From positions 27,471,501 to 27,535,500 of the forward strand of contig NC_092523.1 of assembly GCF_037038585.1 (NCBI RefSeq): a stretch of 64,000 bases of DNA. The letters run 5' to 3'. Below are positions 1 through 13,401 of the stretch, piece after piece; the first letter of the stretch is position 1, and the number at the start of each line of letters is the position of its first letter. The notes beneath the pieces were generated by a model that saw only the letters and a program-made list of their open reading frames with translations, made no database searches and was not told where the DNA came from. The position numbers and the translations under genes are program-made. The DNA is from Patagioenas fasciata. Taxonomy: Eukaryota > Chordata > Aves > Columbiformes > Columbidae.

Positions 1-2989
1 GACTGAGCTTCCCCATACCAGGAAGTTTCAGGTAACTATATCCCAAAATAACAGCTCAGTTATTGCAACTGCGGTTTGAAGACTTGCTATGCAGTCCCAA
101 GTCAGCAACAGAGTGCGCACAATGGGGAGTGGTACAGATAAATGAAAAACAACAAAAAAAATCAAGAACAAATAGACCAGATTTCAAGCCCAGGATGCTG
201 ACCTGGGTCAAGGCATTTAAAAATGGCCCAAAGAGAACACTTTCATCACTATTTTTAAGACTCCTTCCCCTGCTCTTGCTCTCTTTAATCCCTAATACTC
301 TCACATCAGCATAAATCAAACCTCCTGAAAAAGAAATGTAGTTTTAGGAGTCCGCAGTATCATCAAGTCTCCACTGCCACAATTTTTTAAAATAGAAGCA
401 GCCGGTATTATCTGATGGCATTTCATAAACAGGTCAGAGCAACAGAACCAGAGGTGCAAAACAGAAAAGGCACGTTTCTGCTGTGCTGAAATACTGTGAT
501 CCTCTGACATTCTGATTTTTGAAAATATATCTGGGAACAAGATTTGCGGAGCTACACATATTCATCATCAGTCTAAGAATTTATTTTGTACTGGCAGAAA
601 TTAAGTCTTGGTGATTTCAGACAGCTTCAAAATTAAGGAGATACAACCTGAGCACAATTTCAGATTTCAGTACTAAACGCCCGCATTAATCCTGCTACAG
701 AAATCTTAATCCTTTACAGTGTCTGGTCCCTGATCTTATTAGCCTTGTCAAGACCTCACAAACTTATGCCAGTATAAGGATATTTGAGACAGTTCCTTTT
801 GCCACCTTTCTAATCAGAAGAGTAAAGCATTTTTGTTAAAGAAAGTGTGTCAGCCAAATAGTCAGCTGAATGCAAATGGAGAAAGAAAATAAATGTGGTT
901 GTGGAAGGAAAAGGAAACACAGAAGAGGAAGAGAAAAGAAGGAATCCATATTACACATTCAAATTTAGTGTTGTTAAATTCAGCTGTAGAAATACCTCTC
1001 TGACTTATTTTAGTCAGGTCTTTCAGAACACGGCTAATGAAGGTCTACTGGTGTTGTGATGATTAGAGATTGTGAGAGTAGTGGCTAGAAAGGTAAAACT
1101 CACTATCTTCAGCCATTGCTGTAGCATCATCATCAAGTCGAAGTCTACAAGAAGTAGAAAGCCTGTTATTTTGTTCCTTGGTTTGTTACAAGAGTTTTGA
1201 TATGTGTATGTGTAGTTATTCTTCTTGCTGATCTGATGAAATCCTAATACAGACATTTGAATGGGCAGATTTAGTCCATCTTTAAACTGTTACTGAATAT
1301 TAACATTTGTCGATTGAGCAAAACTAGGTCTTTGTTTCATTGGACAACTCACCAAACTTCCACATATTTCTGAGCATCTAAGCATACTTCTACTGTTGAA
1401 TAACATGAACTGCTACACAGCATTACATTAGAGTCCCTATAGCTCATGTCAGAGCCTCTGAAATGTTTTTCTAAGAGTAAACACAGGGGCAAATAAAAAA
1501 AGAAGACGACTTGTCCATTATGAAGCCAGCTGCAAGACAGCAAGCTTCTCTAGAAAGAAAAGAACAAGACATTGGAGGAAAAACATTAGATTTTCACCTT
1601 CTACTAGATTGTTGAGACTAATGGAACTCAGAACATGCAAGTCTGGTTAGAGGTCAGTTGGGAGGTCAATGGGTAAAATTTTTGATTTTGATCAGTATAT
1701 TGATCTAAAGGCACAGTGAACTACAAAGAAAGGGTGCTGGTTCATTTGAGACCTTTTTTAATCACTGCAGCTACACAGAGTTTTAGGAAATAACCATTTT
1801 GCATGCATGCAAAAAGCTCTCGGGCAGATGTAATCAACTTAAGCATCTCAGAAAGTAGCTCTGGGCCCTGGTTAAGATGATGAGATCACTTATCTTTCTG
1901 AAATGGTGTATTTCAGTCTTTATATACCAAATTCAATTCAAATCTCCCACAGCAGCAGTGCTAAACCTCAAAGGCCTTTTCTTAGCCATGTTTTTAATTT
2001 TGAGCTCCTTTTTCAAATTGTCTAGTTTACCTACCTAGCTTAGTATTTCTCCAGATCATAACACTGCTTAATGTAATGCGATGTGATGTAAATGTCAGCT
2101 TGAATCAGTGCTAAAAACAAATGATATTTTGGGGGGCAGCCTAGGAATTAAAAATGGTAAACAAATATTCTGCTGTCAGCATGTCTCTGCATCAGGTTGA
2201 TCAACAGTCTGTCCTTTCCCTGATGGTGTACTCTGAACAGCAGCAATTTTGCTTTTGTGTTTTAGTAACATTAGCAAACATTATGAAGGGGATAGGACTT
2301 TGAAATGGTAAATATTCAGTCTCATGAAAGATGTTATCCTTAGGTAAAACAGGATCAAGTACCATGCATCTACAGGGACAAACAAAAACAATGTAGGCTG
2401 AAAAACTGTTTAGGTAGTATAAACAGTATTCTTCTTGTCAAAGGAACACTTAGTTTGTTACTGGAGGCCATTGCGATGTTTTGTTAGCAGTAGCTTTACT
2501 TTAACTTGGCCATTCTTAACATCACTCAAGCAATTAGAATAATTTAATAGTATGAAAACCATACATAAATTGATCAGAAAGAAGTAGCTTACTGACTGTC
2601 TGAAATGATCTCTAAACTTTGAGGTTTGCTTGCAGAATTTGTAATCCATCACTGATTTAAATCAATGGTAGTACATGGAGTCTCAGTGAAGATGAGGTAT
2701 TTTGTGATCAACACCTATGTTTTCAGACTGCATTCATTGAGATGAATGACTGAATTTTAACCTCCTGTGTTAAGGAACATAAAGTTTCTACAACCATCCT
2801 TGGGTCCTGGTGGACTTCAAGGTGGAGAGTGGTTTTCTCAGTATAGTCATCCCACATTATATTTCTCTCATGACTCATCATAGTACAAAATAAAATGTTT
2901 CAAGTTTAAAGGTGCTTTCACAAAATTTACTTTTCAAAGTAAATTTCAGACATAGCTAGGAATTTGTGCAAAATTGCCCATTAGGAAGA
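1..2989. other. Intergenic, nothing recognised
   Basis: AT-rich sequence downstream of GABRG1. It contains a purine-rich stretch at about 898-942. The short open frames have no recognisable protein motif, RNA gene or repeat family. Confidence 0.6.
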
Positions 2990-3652
2990 GACCAGGGTCC
3001 AACAGACCCACCACAGGACACAGCTGAGCCTATCAGACAAACTGGTGGCATCTCTGTGGAAATGTATTTTGAAAAGGTCAGAAAATGCAGACAGACACTG
3101 GAGAAGGGAACAAAAGAGTGAGAAATGGCAAAGGGAACTGCAAGGCCAGAAGAGAAGGAGGAGGTGCTGCATGGCACAGCAGATCCTCCCGGACAACTGC
3201 AGCCCTTGGAGAGCTGTAGTCAAAGTAGAGGAAAAATGTGAGGAGGAAGGAGTGGCAGAGAGGAACCACTGCTTCCTGATGGCAACCTCCCACTCCCCAC
3301 CCTTCTGCACCTCTTGGTGGGGAAGTAGAAGATTCTGGAGTGAAGGGGTAACGTTGAGCCTGGAAAAGAATGGAGGAAAAGTGTTGTTTCAATGTTCGTC
3401 TTCTTGTTTCCCACTACCCAAATAAGTAATTAAATATGTATGTTATATTGCAGTAAATTAATTTTCCCCAGGTTGAGTTTGTTTTGCCTGTGATGGTAAT
3501 TGGCAAGGAATCTCCTTATCTGTATTTTGGCCCATGAGCTTTATCACCCCCTTTTTTTCCTATTTTGTCTCCCCTCAGCTGGCTAAGGAAGGGACAGTGA
3601 ACAAGCAGCTGGGTGGGAGTTCAGCTGCTGGCCAAGGCTAACCCACTACAGA
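2990..3652 (+). mobile_element. LTR-like avian interspersed repeat, likely a solo LTR
   Basis: The sequence contains AGGACACAGCTGAGCC(T)ATCAG, a TATTTTGAAAAGG stretch, purine-rich GGAGAAGGGAACAAAAGAGT, GAAGGAGTGGCAGAGAGGAA, GTGAAGGGGTAACGTTGAGC, TTAATTTTCCCCAGGTTGAG and GGCCAAGGCTAACCCACTAC. I recognise this order from a high-copy avian repeat seen in many bird genes. A CCAAT-like box, a weak TATA-like stretch and a CA-containing end suggest an endogenous-retrovirus type LTR, but I cannot name the family. No gag, pol or env is present. The open frames inside show no protein homology. Left and right limits are approximate. Confidence 0.45.
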
Positions 3653-5330
3653 CACAATCATTTTTTTCAGAGACACTAGAAACAGAGGGGGACGTTTTAC
3701 CTGCCATCCAAGAACAGTGAGATACTTCACCAAAACAAAAGAAAAACATTTCAAAGGGGCTTACTAGCATTTCCACAACACAGATACCAGAAATATCATG
3801 TCAGGAAGGCTGCTCTGCAGATCAATAACAAAGGCTGGCCATGCTGCAATGACAAGAGCCGGTTCTTTCCAAAGCAATATCCTCACAGCTTGATTCACTT
3901 GTGTAAATGTCAAAAGGCCTACATTTCTGTGTTTTGTTTTGTTTCCTTGCTTCAGTCTTATAAAAACTACTGACAGAGATATGAGAACAATCTGCTAATG
4001 TCAGATGTCTCCATAATGGGATTGCAGCAATTCTCTGAAGTTCCGGTTTCCAGATTTAGAGAATGTTCTTCTTTTACCTCAGAAAGAACAAGACTGTTAT
4101 TCTAGCACAGTCCAAAAAAACAGGACAATATACATAACTAATCGCCCCCGGATGGCACTCTTAGAAACATCTTTTGCTGACCAGAGGGTAATTCAGTAAA
4201 AGTATGACTCAGTCATCCTGACCACTATGTAAAAGTAGTCCCAAGCACCTGCAATCTGCTTTGTCTCTGACAAACAGATCTTCTACTATTGGGATTAAAA
4301 AATTATTTGTTAAGAGGGCATTTCGGTAGAATTTCTTGATATGCCTTGCCAAAGAGAAGTCTCAACAATAGTTGAGATTCTTTCCCTTCAGGTATGTCTT
4401 TAATGAACTTCTTTACTTTCCCAAAGATTTAACAATTAAATCAGAAAAAAAAAAATCTATAATGTGATCAAGACTCAGTTTAAAACACTTGGTAATATCC
4501 AGCAAGACTCTACACAAGATTATCCAAACCCTACAGTTTCAATTGCAGAGGAAGACTTGCTTAATATTTCTATTACATTTCCATATTTTCATTTGTCAGT
4601 TGACTCTGCGAACCGCAGAATTAATTAAATAAATAAATGAAAGAATAAATAAATAAATAAGAAATCTAGAGCCTAAGAAGAGACTGCAATTCGATTTAAA
4701 TTCAAAACAAACTCTAGAAGATCCATACAGTTCTCCCTGTCTCCATTATTTTCATCTTCTGTCCAAGCCAAAGGCGTAACCCAGTTGATTCTTTCTTTCA
4801 AGTCCCACACAATGGATTGCTGCTTTCTAATTAGTTCTACAGATGTTCCTGCACCAGGCTTAGGCTAAATTAGTGCCTAGAAACACAGCTCCAAACAAGA
4901 GCTGGTGATTTTGGATGAGCTTAGCTCATGAGAGGCACAAGGCATTTCTGAGCAGTCAGAAGTACACACTCTCAAGGTTCTGCTGTTTGGACGTGAGATG
5001 TGTGGGAGAATAAGTTGGCATTTTAAAGCTGATTCACCAAATCACTTGTCCTTGTTATAACTTCTACAACATGACCCATGAAAACAGATCCCTGGGCTCG
5101 CAAGTTTCAAAAACACTTGTGAAAATCTCTGCAAGTCTACATTTCACATAGAAGTGTCATTTAAAGATGTTAACACAACTGTTACCAGCTATCTATACAG
5201 CAGAAGTTGTCAGGATTCAATAACTTCCTACTTTGGAGAAGTTGCTGATAAATCTGTGATTTGTCCATTTCACATCTACCTCAGCCATAGAAGGGGTATA
5301 AGAAGATCCCCTCACACAGCAATGCAGGAA
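3653..5330. other. Intergenic, nothing recognised except a small (AAAT) repeat
   Basis: Unique-looking AT-rich sequence between the LTR-like repeat and a CR1 tail. The only simple structure is the AAAT-type repeat near 4620-4661. Confidence 0.6.
4620..4661. repeat. (AAAT)n tetranucleotide repeat, imperfect
   Basis: TTAATTAAATAAATAAATG followed by a break and AATAAATAAATAAATAAG. A microsatellite likely to vary in length. Confidence 0.85.
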
Positions 5331-5463
5331 GAGGCCAGGCTGGATGGAGCTCTGCGCAACCTGATCTAGTTGAATATGTCCCTCTTCATTGCAAGGGGGT
5401 TGGACTAGAGGGCCTTTGAAGGTCACTTTCAACCCAAACTATTATGTGATTCTATGATTCTAA
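5331..5463 (+). mobile_element. CR1 LINE 3'-end fragment, (ATTCTATG)-tail subfamily
   Basis: It reads GAGGCCAGGCTGGATGGAGC, CAACCTGATCTAGT, GGGGGTTGGACTAGA and AACCCAAACTATTATG, then ends in TGATTCTATGATTCT. This is the classic avian CR1 3' UTR with its octamer tail, a different and more diverged subfamily from the copies at 7.7, 8.8 and 13.4 kb, whose tail is built on TACTGTGA. Confidence 0.9.
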
Positions 5464-7730
5464 GAGTTATATTCCAGGGCCAAACATCATTACTTATCTC
5501 CAGCAACCAGTTCTGCCTCAGGAACAGATTATTAGCAAAGACAAATCACTGGGAACCTTGTGCAGTCACTCATGAAAGAAGTTCCTAAAAACTGAAACAA
5601 GTAATGCAGAATGCCATGTCAAAGACATGTTGAGAAGAGTGGTTTGGACTATGTCAGAATGATCTGATAACCTCTTCCATAAATAAAGTGAGTTTACAGG
5701 TTACTACAAGTCACCAAAGACTGAAGTGTCTTCAATACATTTTAAGTGGTCAATTTCCCATTCATAGCAAGGAGGTATTGATCATTGAGACAAAAATTTA
5801 AAAGATGTGGAAATTATGTATCAGAGCAAGAAAATTGTTCATACAGAACAGTATGAAAAATGGTTCAAAGAAAGACAGCTGTAAGAGACATAAAATGGTA
5901 GTGGGAAATCCAGGTAGTCATCTGCCAATTTCTTTATATCTCAATAGCATTCAAAACTAAAAATTAAAAAGCAAGTGTTTAATAGTTGATGGGTTAATAA
6001 TGAGCTTTAGACTTTCGGTAAGGAAACCTACTATAGTCAAAGTATTACCTTTCTTCCTTGAGGTCAACCACAGATATGGATATAGTATTCCATTCGCAGT
6101 TAAATATATGCCACAGTACTTCCACTAGATGTTAAGAACAGGAAAATAAAAAAATAAAATTTAAAACCACAATGGAAACAACAATGAAAACAGAGTCAAA
6201 CTCCGCATTGTACGTGTATTTTAGTACCTTTTACATATTTGCCATTTATATTTTACTCTAATTCAGTGTATTTAAATAGTTCTGTACTTCCTGGATCTGA
6301 ATTTTTTTTTCCATTCATCATTAATCACTCCCCTTTCTGCAAGGTGCTCAGCAATTTCTTTATTAGATTCAGAAGCCTCTATTAGTACCTGATGAACTAG
6401 TGAAGAAAACTATATAGAAACAGTATTGCATAGTGTTTTGAAAAGTATCTGCTTCATTTTTATTCTGTTCTGCTATATGAAGCTGCTTCCTAATCTATGT
6501 CAAGCATCTGAGTACTGTCTCTGTATACACATGTGAATCCTCTTCCTCAATGAGTTTTACTGTGTCAATGGAATACAGCTCTTCTGGGAGGAAGCACCTC
6601 TAGGAAGAAGCACATGTAGATCTTCAGTTCTGAGAACAGCATCCAGTAGTGGAAAGAATACCAGGAAATTAACAGACATCAAGATTATATACCTTGCTTA
6701 CAGTATTTGCCATGAAAAATTAATTGAATCTTCAAATTTTTCTAGAAGTCTTTCCTGCATTTCAGTTGTAGTAGTTGCTAATAAAACAACAAAACATAGT
6801 TGGCACATCAAGTCCTGTGCTACACTTCTCAGTCCATAATTCAAATGGTTAATGCAGCACAAGACACAGGTGAAACACAGAATTTGAAATAATTCATATT
6901 CATGGAAAAACTACAGCCAGCAGATGGACTTACAAGAATAGCTTAGGGAGATGAATACCCACCGTTCACTGTTTTGAGGAAGTGCTTCTCCATTGTAGGC
7001 ATGTTGTAGCATGTGCAGTTAATAAACATTTTGGTACCTTAAGCCTTAGACGACCTCTTTGACAATGTCTCCAGATGAGGGGTTTCCTCCTTAACAATTG
7101 GTCACATATAAATATACACGGTTAATTAAAATACTGGAACTAGAGGTTTTCTTTCAACTAGGCCACTGATTAAGCTGATAAGAGAATATCGTGCTCATCC
7201 TCAGCACTGAAGAGCTCTCAGGGAACACAAATGAGCTCCAAATACATTTCAAAGCACAAAGAAAGATGCCTCTGAAAATGAGCTTTTTTATAATAAAGCC
7301 TTGTTATAATAAAGAGAATTACATTACATGATGAAGTAAAATGTCAAGTTCATTTCCAGGTAGAAGGTATTGGGTACTCACTGGCTCGTTAGTTCTATAG
7401 ACACAAACATTATAGCTACACTGACTAGCACTTTAAATCACAACATTCACAGAGAAAACAGGCAACAATGAAAAAACACTGAGGAAAAACTGACTTTTTT
7501 TTCCTACATTACCAAGTTAAATGGTAGCATCTCCATTTTCTGAGTTTTAAGTCATGAACAGACACCCTTTTGAAAGCCTGATGCAGTCAGACTCACGTTT
7601 TTTGGATTCTGTATTCTTACATGAACAATATAAAATGTACCATTTTACAAAATACAGTAGATCATACCAGATAATCCCCTGGAATCTCCTCCATATCCCC
7701 AAAAAACAACAAGAACAACATTTTTATATT
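5464..7730. other. Intergenic, nothing recognised
   Basis: AT-rich and without a supported gene. A TTATAATAAAG word occurs twice near 7289-7314. No repeat family was identified. Confidence 0.6.
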
Positions 7731-8524
7731 ACAGTATCACAGTATCACAGTATGTTTGGGATTGGAAGGGACCTCAAAAGATCATCTAGTCCAATCCCCC
7801 TGCTGGAGCAGGAATGCCTAGGAGAGGTCGCACAGGAACATGTCCAGGCGGGTTTTGAATGTCTCCAGGGAAGGAGAATCCACAACCTCTCTGGGCAGCC
7901 TGTTCCAGTGCTCTGTCACACTCACTGAGAAGAAGTTTTTTCTCAAATTTAAGTGGAACTGCTTGTGTTTCAGCTTGATCCCATTACCCCTTGTCCTATT
8001 ATCATTGTTTGCCACTGAGAAGAGCCTGGCTCTATCCTCGTGGCACTCACCCTTTATATATTTATAAGCAGGTAAAAAGGTCACCCCCCCAGTCTCCTCC
8101 AAACTAAAGAGACCCAGCTCCCTCAGCCTTTCTTCATAAGGGAGATGCTCCACTCCCTTCAGCATCTTCGTTGTCCTACGCTGGACCCTCTCCAGCAGTT
8201 CCCTGTCCTTCTTGAACTGAGGGGCCCAGAACTGGACACAATATTCCAGATGGGGTCTCACCAGGGCGGAGTAGAGGGGAAGGTGGACCTCTCTCGATCT
8301 ACTGACCACCCCATTTGTAATACACCCAAGGACGCCATTGGCCTTCCTGGCCACAAGGGCACAGTGCTGGCTCATGGTCATCCTGTTGTCCACCAGGACC
8401 CCCAGGTCCCTTTCCCCTACACTGCTCTCTAATATGTAATTTCCCAACCTATACTGGAACCTGGGGTTGTTCCTGCCCAGATGCAGGACTCTACACTTTT
8501 CCTTGTTAAATTTCATCAGGTTAT
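7731..8524 (-). mobile_element. CR1 LINE, 5'-truncated 0.8 kb copy
   Basis: A minus-strand copy of the same CR1 subfamily as the element at 13.4-16.0 kb. On the plus strand it begins with TATCACAG-type tail repeats and GTTTGGGATTGGAAGGGACC, then runs through the C-terminal RT region. Similarity to the longer copy stops at about 8524, just after the segment matching [14 protein letters not shown]. It sits in the intergenic region, pointing in the same direction as GABRG1. Confidence 0.93.
7818..8524 (-). pseudogene. CR1 ORF2 C-terminal remnant
   Basis: It encodes the last ~235 residues of CR1 ORF2 ([18 protein letters not shown] through [11 protein letters not shown], stop TAG 7818-7820). The RT catalytic core is absent. 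Compared with the intact copy, a patch at about 8070-8105 reads [11 protein letters not shown] where the intact one reads [12 protein letters not shown]. Aligning the DNA shows roughly a 5-nt loss and two single-base gains, net minus 3, so the frame is restored downstream. It is non-functional. Confidence 0.88.
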
Positions 8525-8831
8525 ATATTCTGGAAAGCAATACCCAAAAGAACATAAACCTTTCAGCAATAGCTGTTGTTTTGGTCTCAAATTAAAGACA
8601 GTCATCACTAGTTGTTTACCCATGTTATTCACTGACTATGGATTTTATCCCCTTAAAGCATCCTTCTAAAGCACCTTCCATTAAAATAGCAGTGATTTGT
8701 CCAGCTGTCCTAGACACAGTGAGTACACCTTTAAGACATTACCATCATGAAAAAATATAAAAATATTCTTTGTAAGAAAAAAATAAATAGAAGATCTAGA
8801 CTTTTTTTGGGGGTGGAAAAAAAAAAAAGGT

Positions 8832-8928
8832 ATTATCACAGTATCACAGTATCACAGTATGTTTGGGATTGGAAGGGACCTCAAAAGATCATCTAGTCCA
8901 ATCCCCCTGCTGGAGCAGGAACGCCTAT
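8832..8928 (-). mobile_element. CR1 LINE 3'-end fragment (~95 bp)
   Basis: Three TATCACAG(T) tail repeats followed by GTTTGGGATTGGAAGGGACC and the CR1 3' UTR, nearly identical to the 3' ends of the two larger copies. It breaks off at the equivalent of the ORF2 stop codon. It has the same orientation as the neighbouring copy that ends ~300 bp away. It may be a very short insertion or a piece displaced by rearrangement. Confidence 0.88.
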
Positions 8929-11900
8929 CATGTTCTTGCTACAAAGAAAGTTAGGGACTCTTACAAATAAGTCAGGGATAAGTCTTTACTTCTGAACTGT
9001 TCAAAATAACCAAAACTCATTTAATTTTTGGGACTAGTTTATTTTTTAATGAGTTAACTCTGAAGATATTTTGACTCACTCACTCCCACCCTTCCTCTGT
9101 TCCTAGTTGAAAGCAAACATTTTAAACATTTCCCATCAAATTGCTCTGTAAAGTCCTTCCGCTCTCCCCAGAGAAGTTCTGGATAGTCTAGCTGCTAGGT
9201 TTAGTTTATATCCTTTATCCAACAATTTAAAGCAACTACTCACAGTCCTTTAAGGTATAGGAAACAACTTCCTTAAGTTCCAACCTTTGGGTCCTGAAAT
9301 ATTTGTTCTCTCCTTCTACAACCAATTCTTACTTCATATCTCTTAGCACAGCTTTCTCTGTTCCTCCTCGGAATATTCTTAGAAAACCTTCCTACACTAT
9401 TTGTAAACTTTCACAGGCTTCTTCATAATACCTTCTTGGTTATACTACTTTATTTTTTCTTAAGTCCATGCAAAGAGACACAAAACTCATTTCTGCTTCT
9501 GCTCTTCCAGTTGAGTAACTCAGATCTGCGAGGGAGAAACCATAGCCACCAGTCTCTACCTTTTCTGGTCACTCTTCAGGCGCTTTAAACAGAAAGAGCA
9601 GGAAACCATTTCCTTCCCTTTTTTCTTCACTTTCTGTAATACAACCCTTCACCTCTCATCCTGCTCTGATGCTTTTCCCAGCTTTCATGATGAAAACTAC
9701 TACATCAAACATAATTTTGTAAGTAGTCTCTTGCACTAGACTGTGCTGGCTATACAGATCACCAAGAGATCAACAAAAATATCTCAGTAAAATGTTCAGC
9801 AAACAGTTTGCTGATAACAAAGGTTCCACATTATAGATGTTACAGTATTTCAGATGATTTGGGTTTCATGCGAAATTGGGAAAAGAAAACAAAAGGGTTG
9901 TAGATTGTAATTCTTTTTCCCATAATGTTTAAGATTTCAAGATGCAGTTTTCCTCAGACAGCTTGAATCAGCTTTAACAATTATTTCCATTATCCTAACA
10001 CTAGGCCCTGCAGATAGCACCCCTAGCAGCTAATCATATTGTACTCAGACTTTCAGTGCCTTGAAGACTAAAACATCTGGTGATGCACTGAAAGGTATAG
10101 TGTCTTGCACTGACATTTAAAGTTTTGTTTAGCTTCTTCGCTACTTAAATCTTTCTGCTTTCTATTGCTTCCTCTTTCTTGGCAAATGTCCCTGTAGCAG
10201 GACACTGGGAAGAGACTACTCTTGGAAAGCTTTATCTGGGTAACAAGCAGGAGCAAGGAGGTGTCCACAGTTCCCATCTTGCAGTGAAGGTGTCTCCAGG
10301 TAAAATGTTGCCTTCACATGGCCTTTTCCCAGGGGCATAATGACTATTGGAATGCAGCTTTGGTTTATTGCACAGAAGACTATAATTCCTCTGCTGGACT
10401 ATGAATCAAGAACTAGTGGTTTATTTTCAGTCTAAATTATCAGCTAATTATTATTTCTCAGGCAAGCAATAATCCCTTTCACGAGGGAAAACCTTCAAAG
10501 GGAGTATTTTCAACTGAGAACACAAAAAGCTTCGAAATAATACAAAGCAAAGAAAGGTTAATCGCAGCTTGGTGCAAGCTTTCTTCCTTCTCTCGGCAGT
10601 CCAGAGCCTCAAGTGGTTGGAAAGGCCTTGAATACAGAGATTTTCATTTCTGCTATAATCCATTTAAAATGTACAGTTGTGAATCTGACTGATTGGTATA
10701 TTAAAGACAGCAGTCTGAAAGTGAAATGGTGACAGCCAAGATAATACAGAAAAACAGACAAAGAGCTGTGCTGGTAAAACTGAGGCAAACTCATGAGGAA
10801 AACAACAGCTTGTTCGCTAGAACAGTAAAATACATTATTTTGCAGAATTAATTCTACAGATGTTATTTTTCACCAAGCAAGAAGAATATAGATATTCTCT
10901 CAGATATTCATTTCTTGTTTTATTCTGAAGTGCTGCACCAATCAGCCCTGAAAAAAATGTCAATATGGACTGTGGGGTTGGTGTAAGAGGAGAATGATAG
11001 AAGTCTCCTTCCTCCCTGTGACATCCAAGTTTTTGTAAGTTCATGACTGCTGCCTGTATCACAGGACACTCTGGCTGATAGCAAGTGCACCATTAATGGC
11101 TAACTGCATGCTTCTGAATCTGCTGCCCAGCTATTGACCACTAATCCCCAGTAGTCTGGAGGACAAATCCATTTTGATGTATAACTTCCCTTAATGTGTT
11201 TTTTGGAATACTGTGATGATAACACATGCACATTTATCTTCACTGTTGCTGCTGGGATATTTGAAAGTTGTCTGTAACAGGATTTTCCCATTTAGTTAAA
11301 TAGTCATATTAGGATTTCAAAGCACTCTATGTTAACAGAAGGCAGCAACAGATCTCCAACCTAACAAATGGTACGTGGATTAAGATACTATAGCAAATAA
11401 TATTTCAAAGCCCTTCTGCACATTGCTCTAGAATTCCAAACACAGGGAATCAAACCCACTTCTGAATAGAGATGACTAGTGTTAAGCCATGAACGTATGA
11501 ACTCAATGCAACCGATTGCATGGATTAAGTAGCAGCTACTGATGAGAACAGTGCTGAACATTCATTGACTGAACAATGACAGTGTGATCTCACTATGAGT
11601 TTACTATGTGCTGAAAAGGCCGTAATTCCAAACCCAATACTTCTTTGATGCAAAACACTGGTGATGTTTCTTACCATGTCAGAATACACAGCTATTAGGT
11701 ATAAAATAATTTTGGTCATGCAGTTGCAGCTGTGAATCAGTGTAATTCTATTGATTTCAGAGGAGCAATTCTGCCTTTCACTGAGACTCTGATCCTGTCA
11801 ACTTTTAAATAAAATTAGATCAGCAGTCTTACTACACAGACTAAACTTTGCTATTAACTTTATTTATTCTCTAACAGACTTTTTTCTCCCACTCATTCAG

Positions 11901-13401
11901 ACTTTAGGCAATGCTGACCCGCACTTGTGACTACAGCTTAAGTTACCGCACCTATGAGGGTCTTAGAGTCTTCTAATACTGCCTTTAGCACAAACTACAA
12001 ATAAAACCATTATTAAGATAGCATGCTTTGTTATCAGCAACAGACTCAGAACAGGCAACACGTAAGTATGATAAAATTGCTTTTGTGTATTATCATCAAT
12101 AATAACAGAAAGATATTATTGTTCACACCTCCTTCCAGGGAGTTTTCATATTCAGAGAATACTGGCCAGGTATGTCTGCTCTTGGTTACATCTTGAGGTG
12201 AACCCTGACCACTAAGTTCTTCTGAGGATCTGTCTTCCTAAAGGACTGTTTTATTAACCTTTTAATACTTGCATCAAAAATACTTGCATTGGTAGGGATG
12301 TTCCAGGCACACAACTATCACATGTGCTTAATCAGTGTAGTTCTCACTAAAGAGTTGCATATGTTTGCCTTCTCAGAATTGAAGGTCAACAATGTCATTT
12401 GTTCTAGTTCTCTGACAGGTCCTTCTTTACAAGAAAAGCTGAGTACTTTGCATTTATTAATTCAGTGTTAATATTAGCAGGTCCACGAGTAGCATTATTG
12501 ACATCTTGTGGATAGAAACTGAGGCACAGGGAAATTACTTATCTCAAATAAAACAGAAAATATTTGAGTTCTGCAGATTCTGCAGTAGCATAGGAACAGG
12601 AGAACCTTAAAAGTCCAAGTCTTAAGGCTCATATCTGACCTTTGATTGATGCTCTGAGCACAGCCCCCAGCATCAATCTTAAGCTAGGGCTTCTTGTAGT
12701 AGTCACTATGGTAAATAACAGCAGGAAAATAAGGTCAGTTTTGAGGTATTAATGTCCCTATTTGGGAAGCTTAGTAAAGTATCTGAACTTATGCTAGGTT
12801 ACCTATCTTACCATGCCACAGTGAAAATGCAATCAAGTACCCAACCAGCTTTGAAGACATGGCTACTGAGAGCTACTGACCACAATGCCAGGGCCATGTA
12901 AGAACATCCAAAACAAAAATCATTCTCAAGGATGTTTTGTCTTTTTTGTCTTTTGACATCCTTAAGAGAGTGCTAGGCAAGATTTGTTGTGTATTTACCA
13001 TTTCTTGTCAGATGACTTCACACCAGACAGAAGTCTCTGAGGGATTCTTCAGACAGCAGGAGGCTGATATACTGCATCGTCAGACTGCTGGTGGTGTGTG
13101 GGGAGGAAAGGTCTCATTTCTTATGTCAGCATCACTTTCAGAGCAATCATCTCTCACCTTCCATAGTTCTCATCCATGAATGCATGAATTAAGCCAGCAC
13201 TAAACAGAAAATGAGAAAATGAAGGTGCAGAAGCAGGGAGAAGGATGAATGGTGCAGTGGAATTTCAGGAAGAGCCAATGATTACTAATGCAAGCAGAAG
13301 AACCGGGTATTAGATTTGCTGGGGAAAGTTGGGAGAAGATGGTAGCTAATAGCTCTAACCAAGCATAACAGGTGGGGAAACCTGAGGTCCTGTTTCTCAC
13401 A
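8929..13401. other. Intergenic, nothing recognised
   Basis: Lies between the CR1 fragment cluster and the 2.6 kb CR1 copy. Only short open frames are present, none with a recognisable domain, and I see no repeat family. Confidence 0.6.

Noticed and set aside
3045..3425. 126-residue open frame (and antisense frames to 109 residues)
   Set aside because: It lies inside the purine-rich LTR-like repeat and is Arg/Glu/Lys-rich from composition, with no domain or splice context.
7554..8432. Plus-strand frames of 75-124 residues
   Set aside because: They are mostly antisense to the CR1 copy at 7731-8524; the proteins show no motif.
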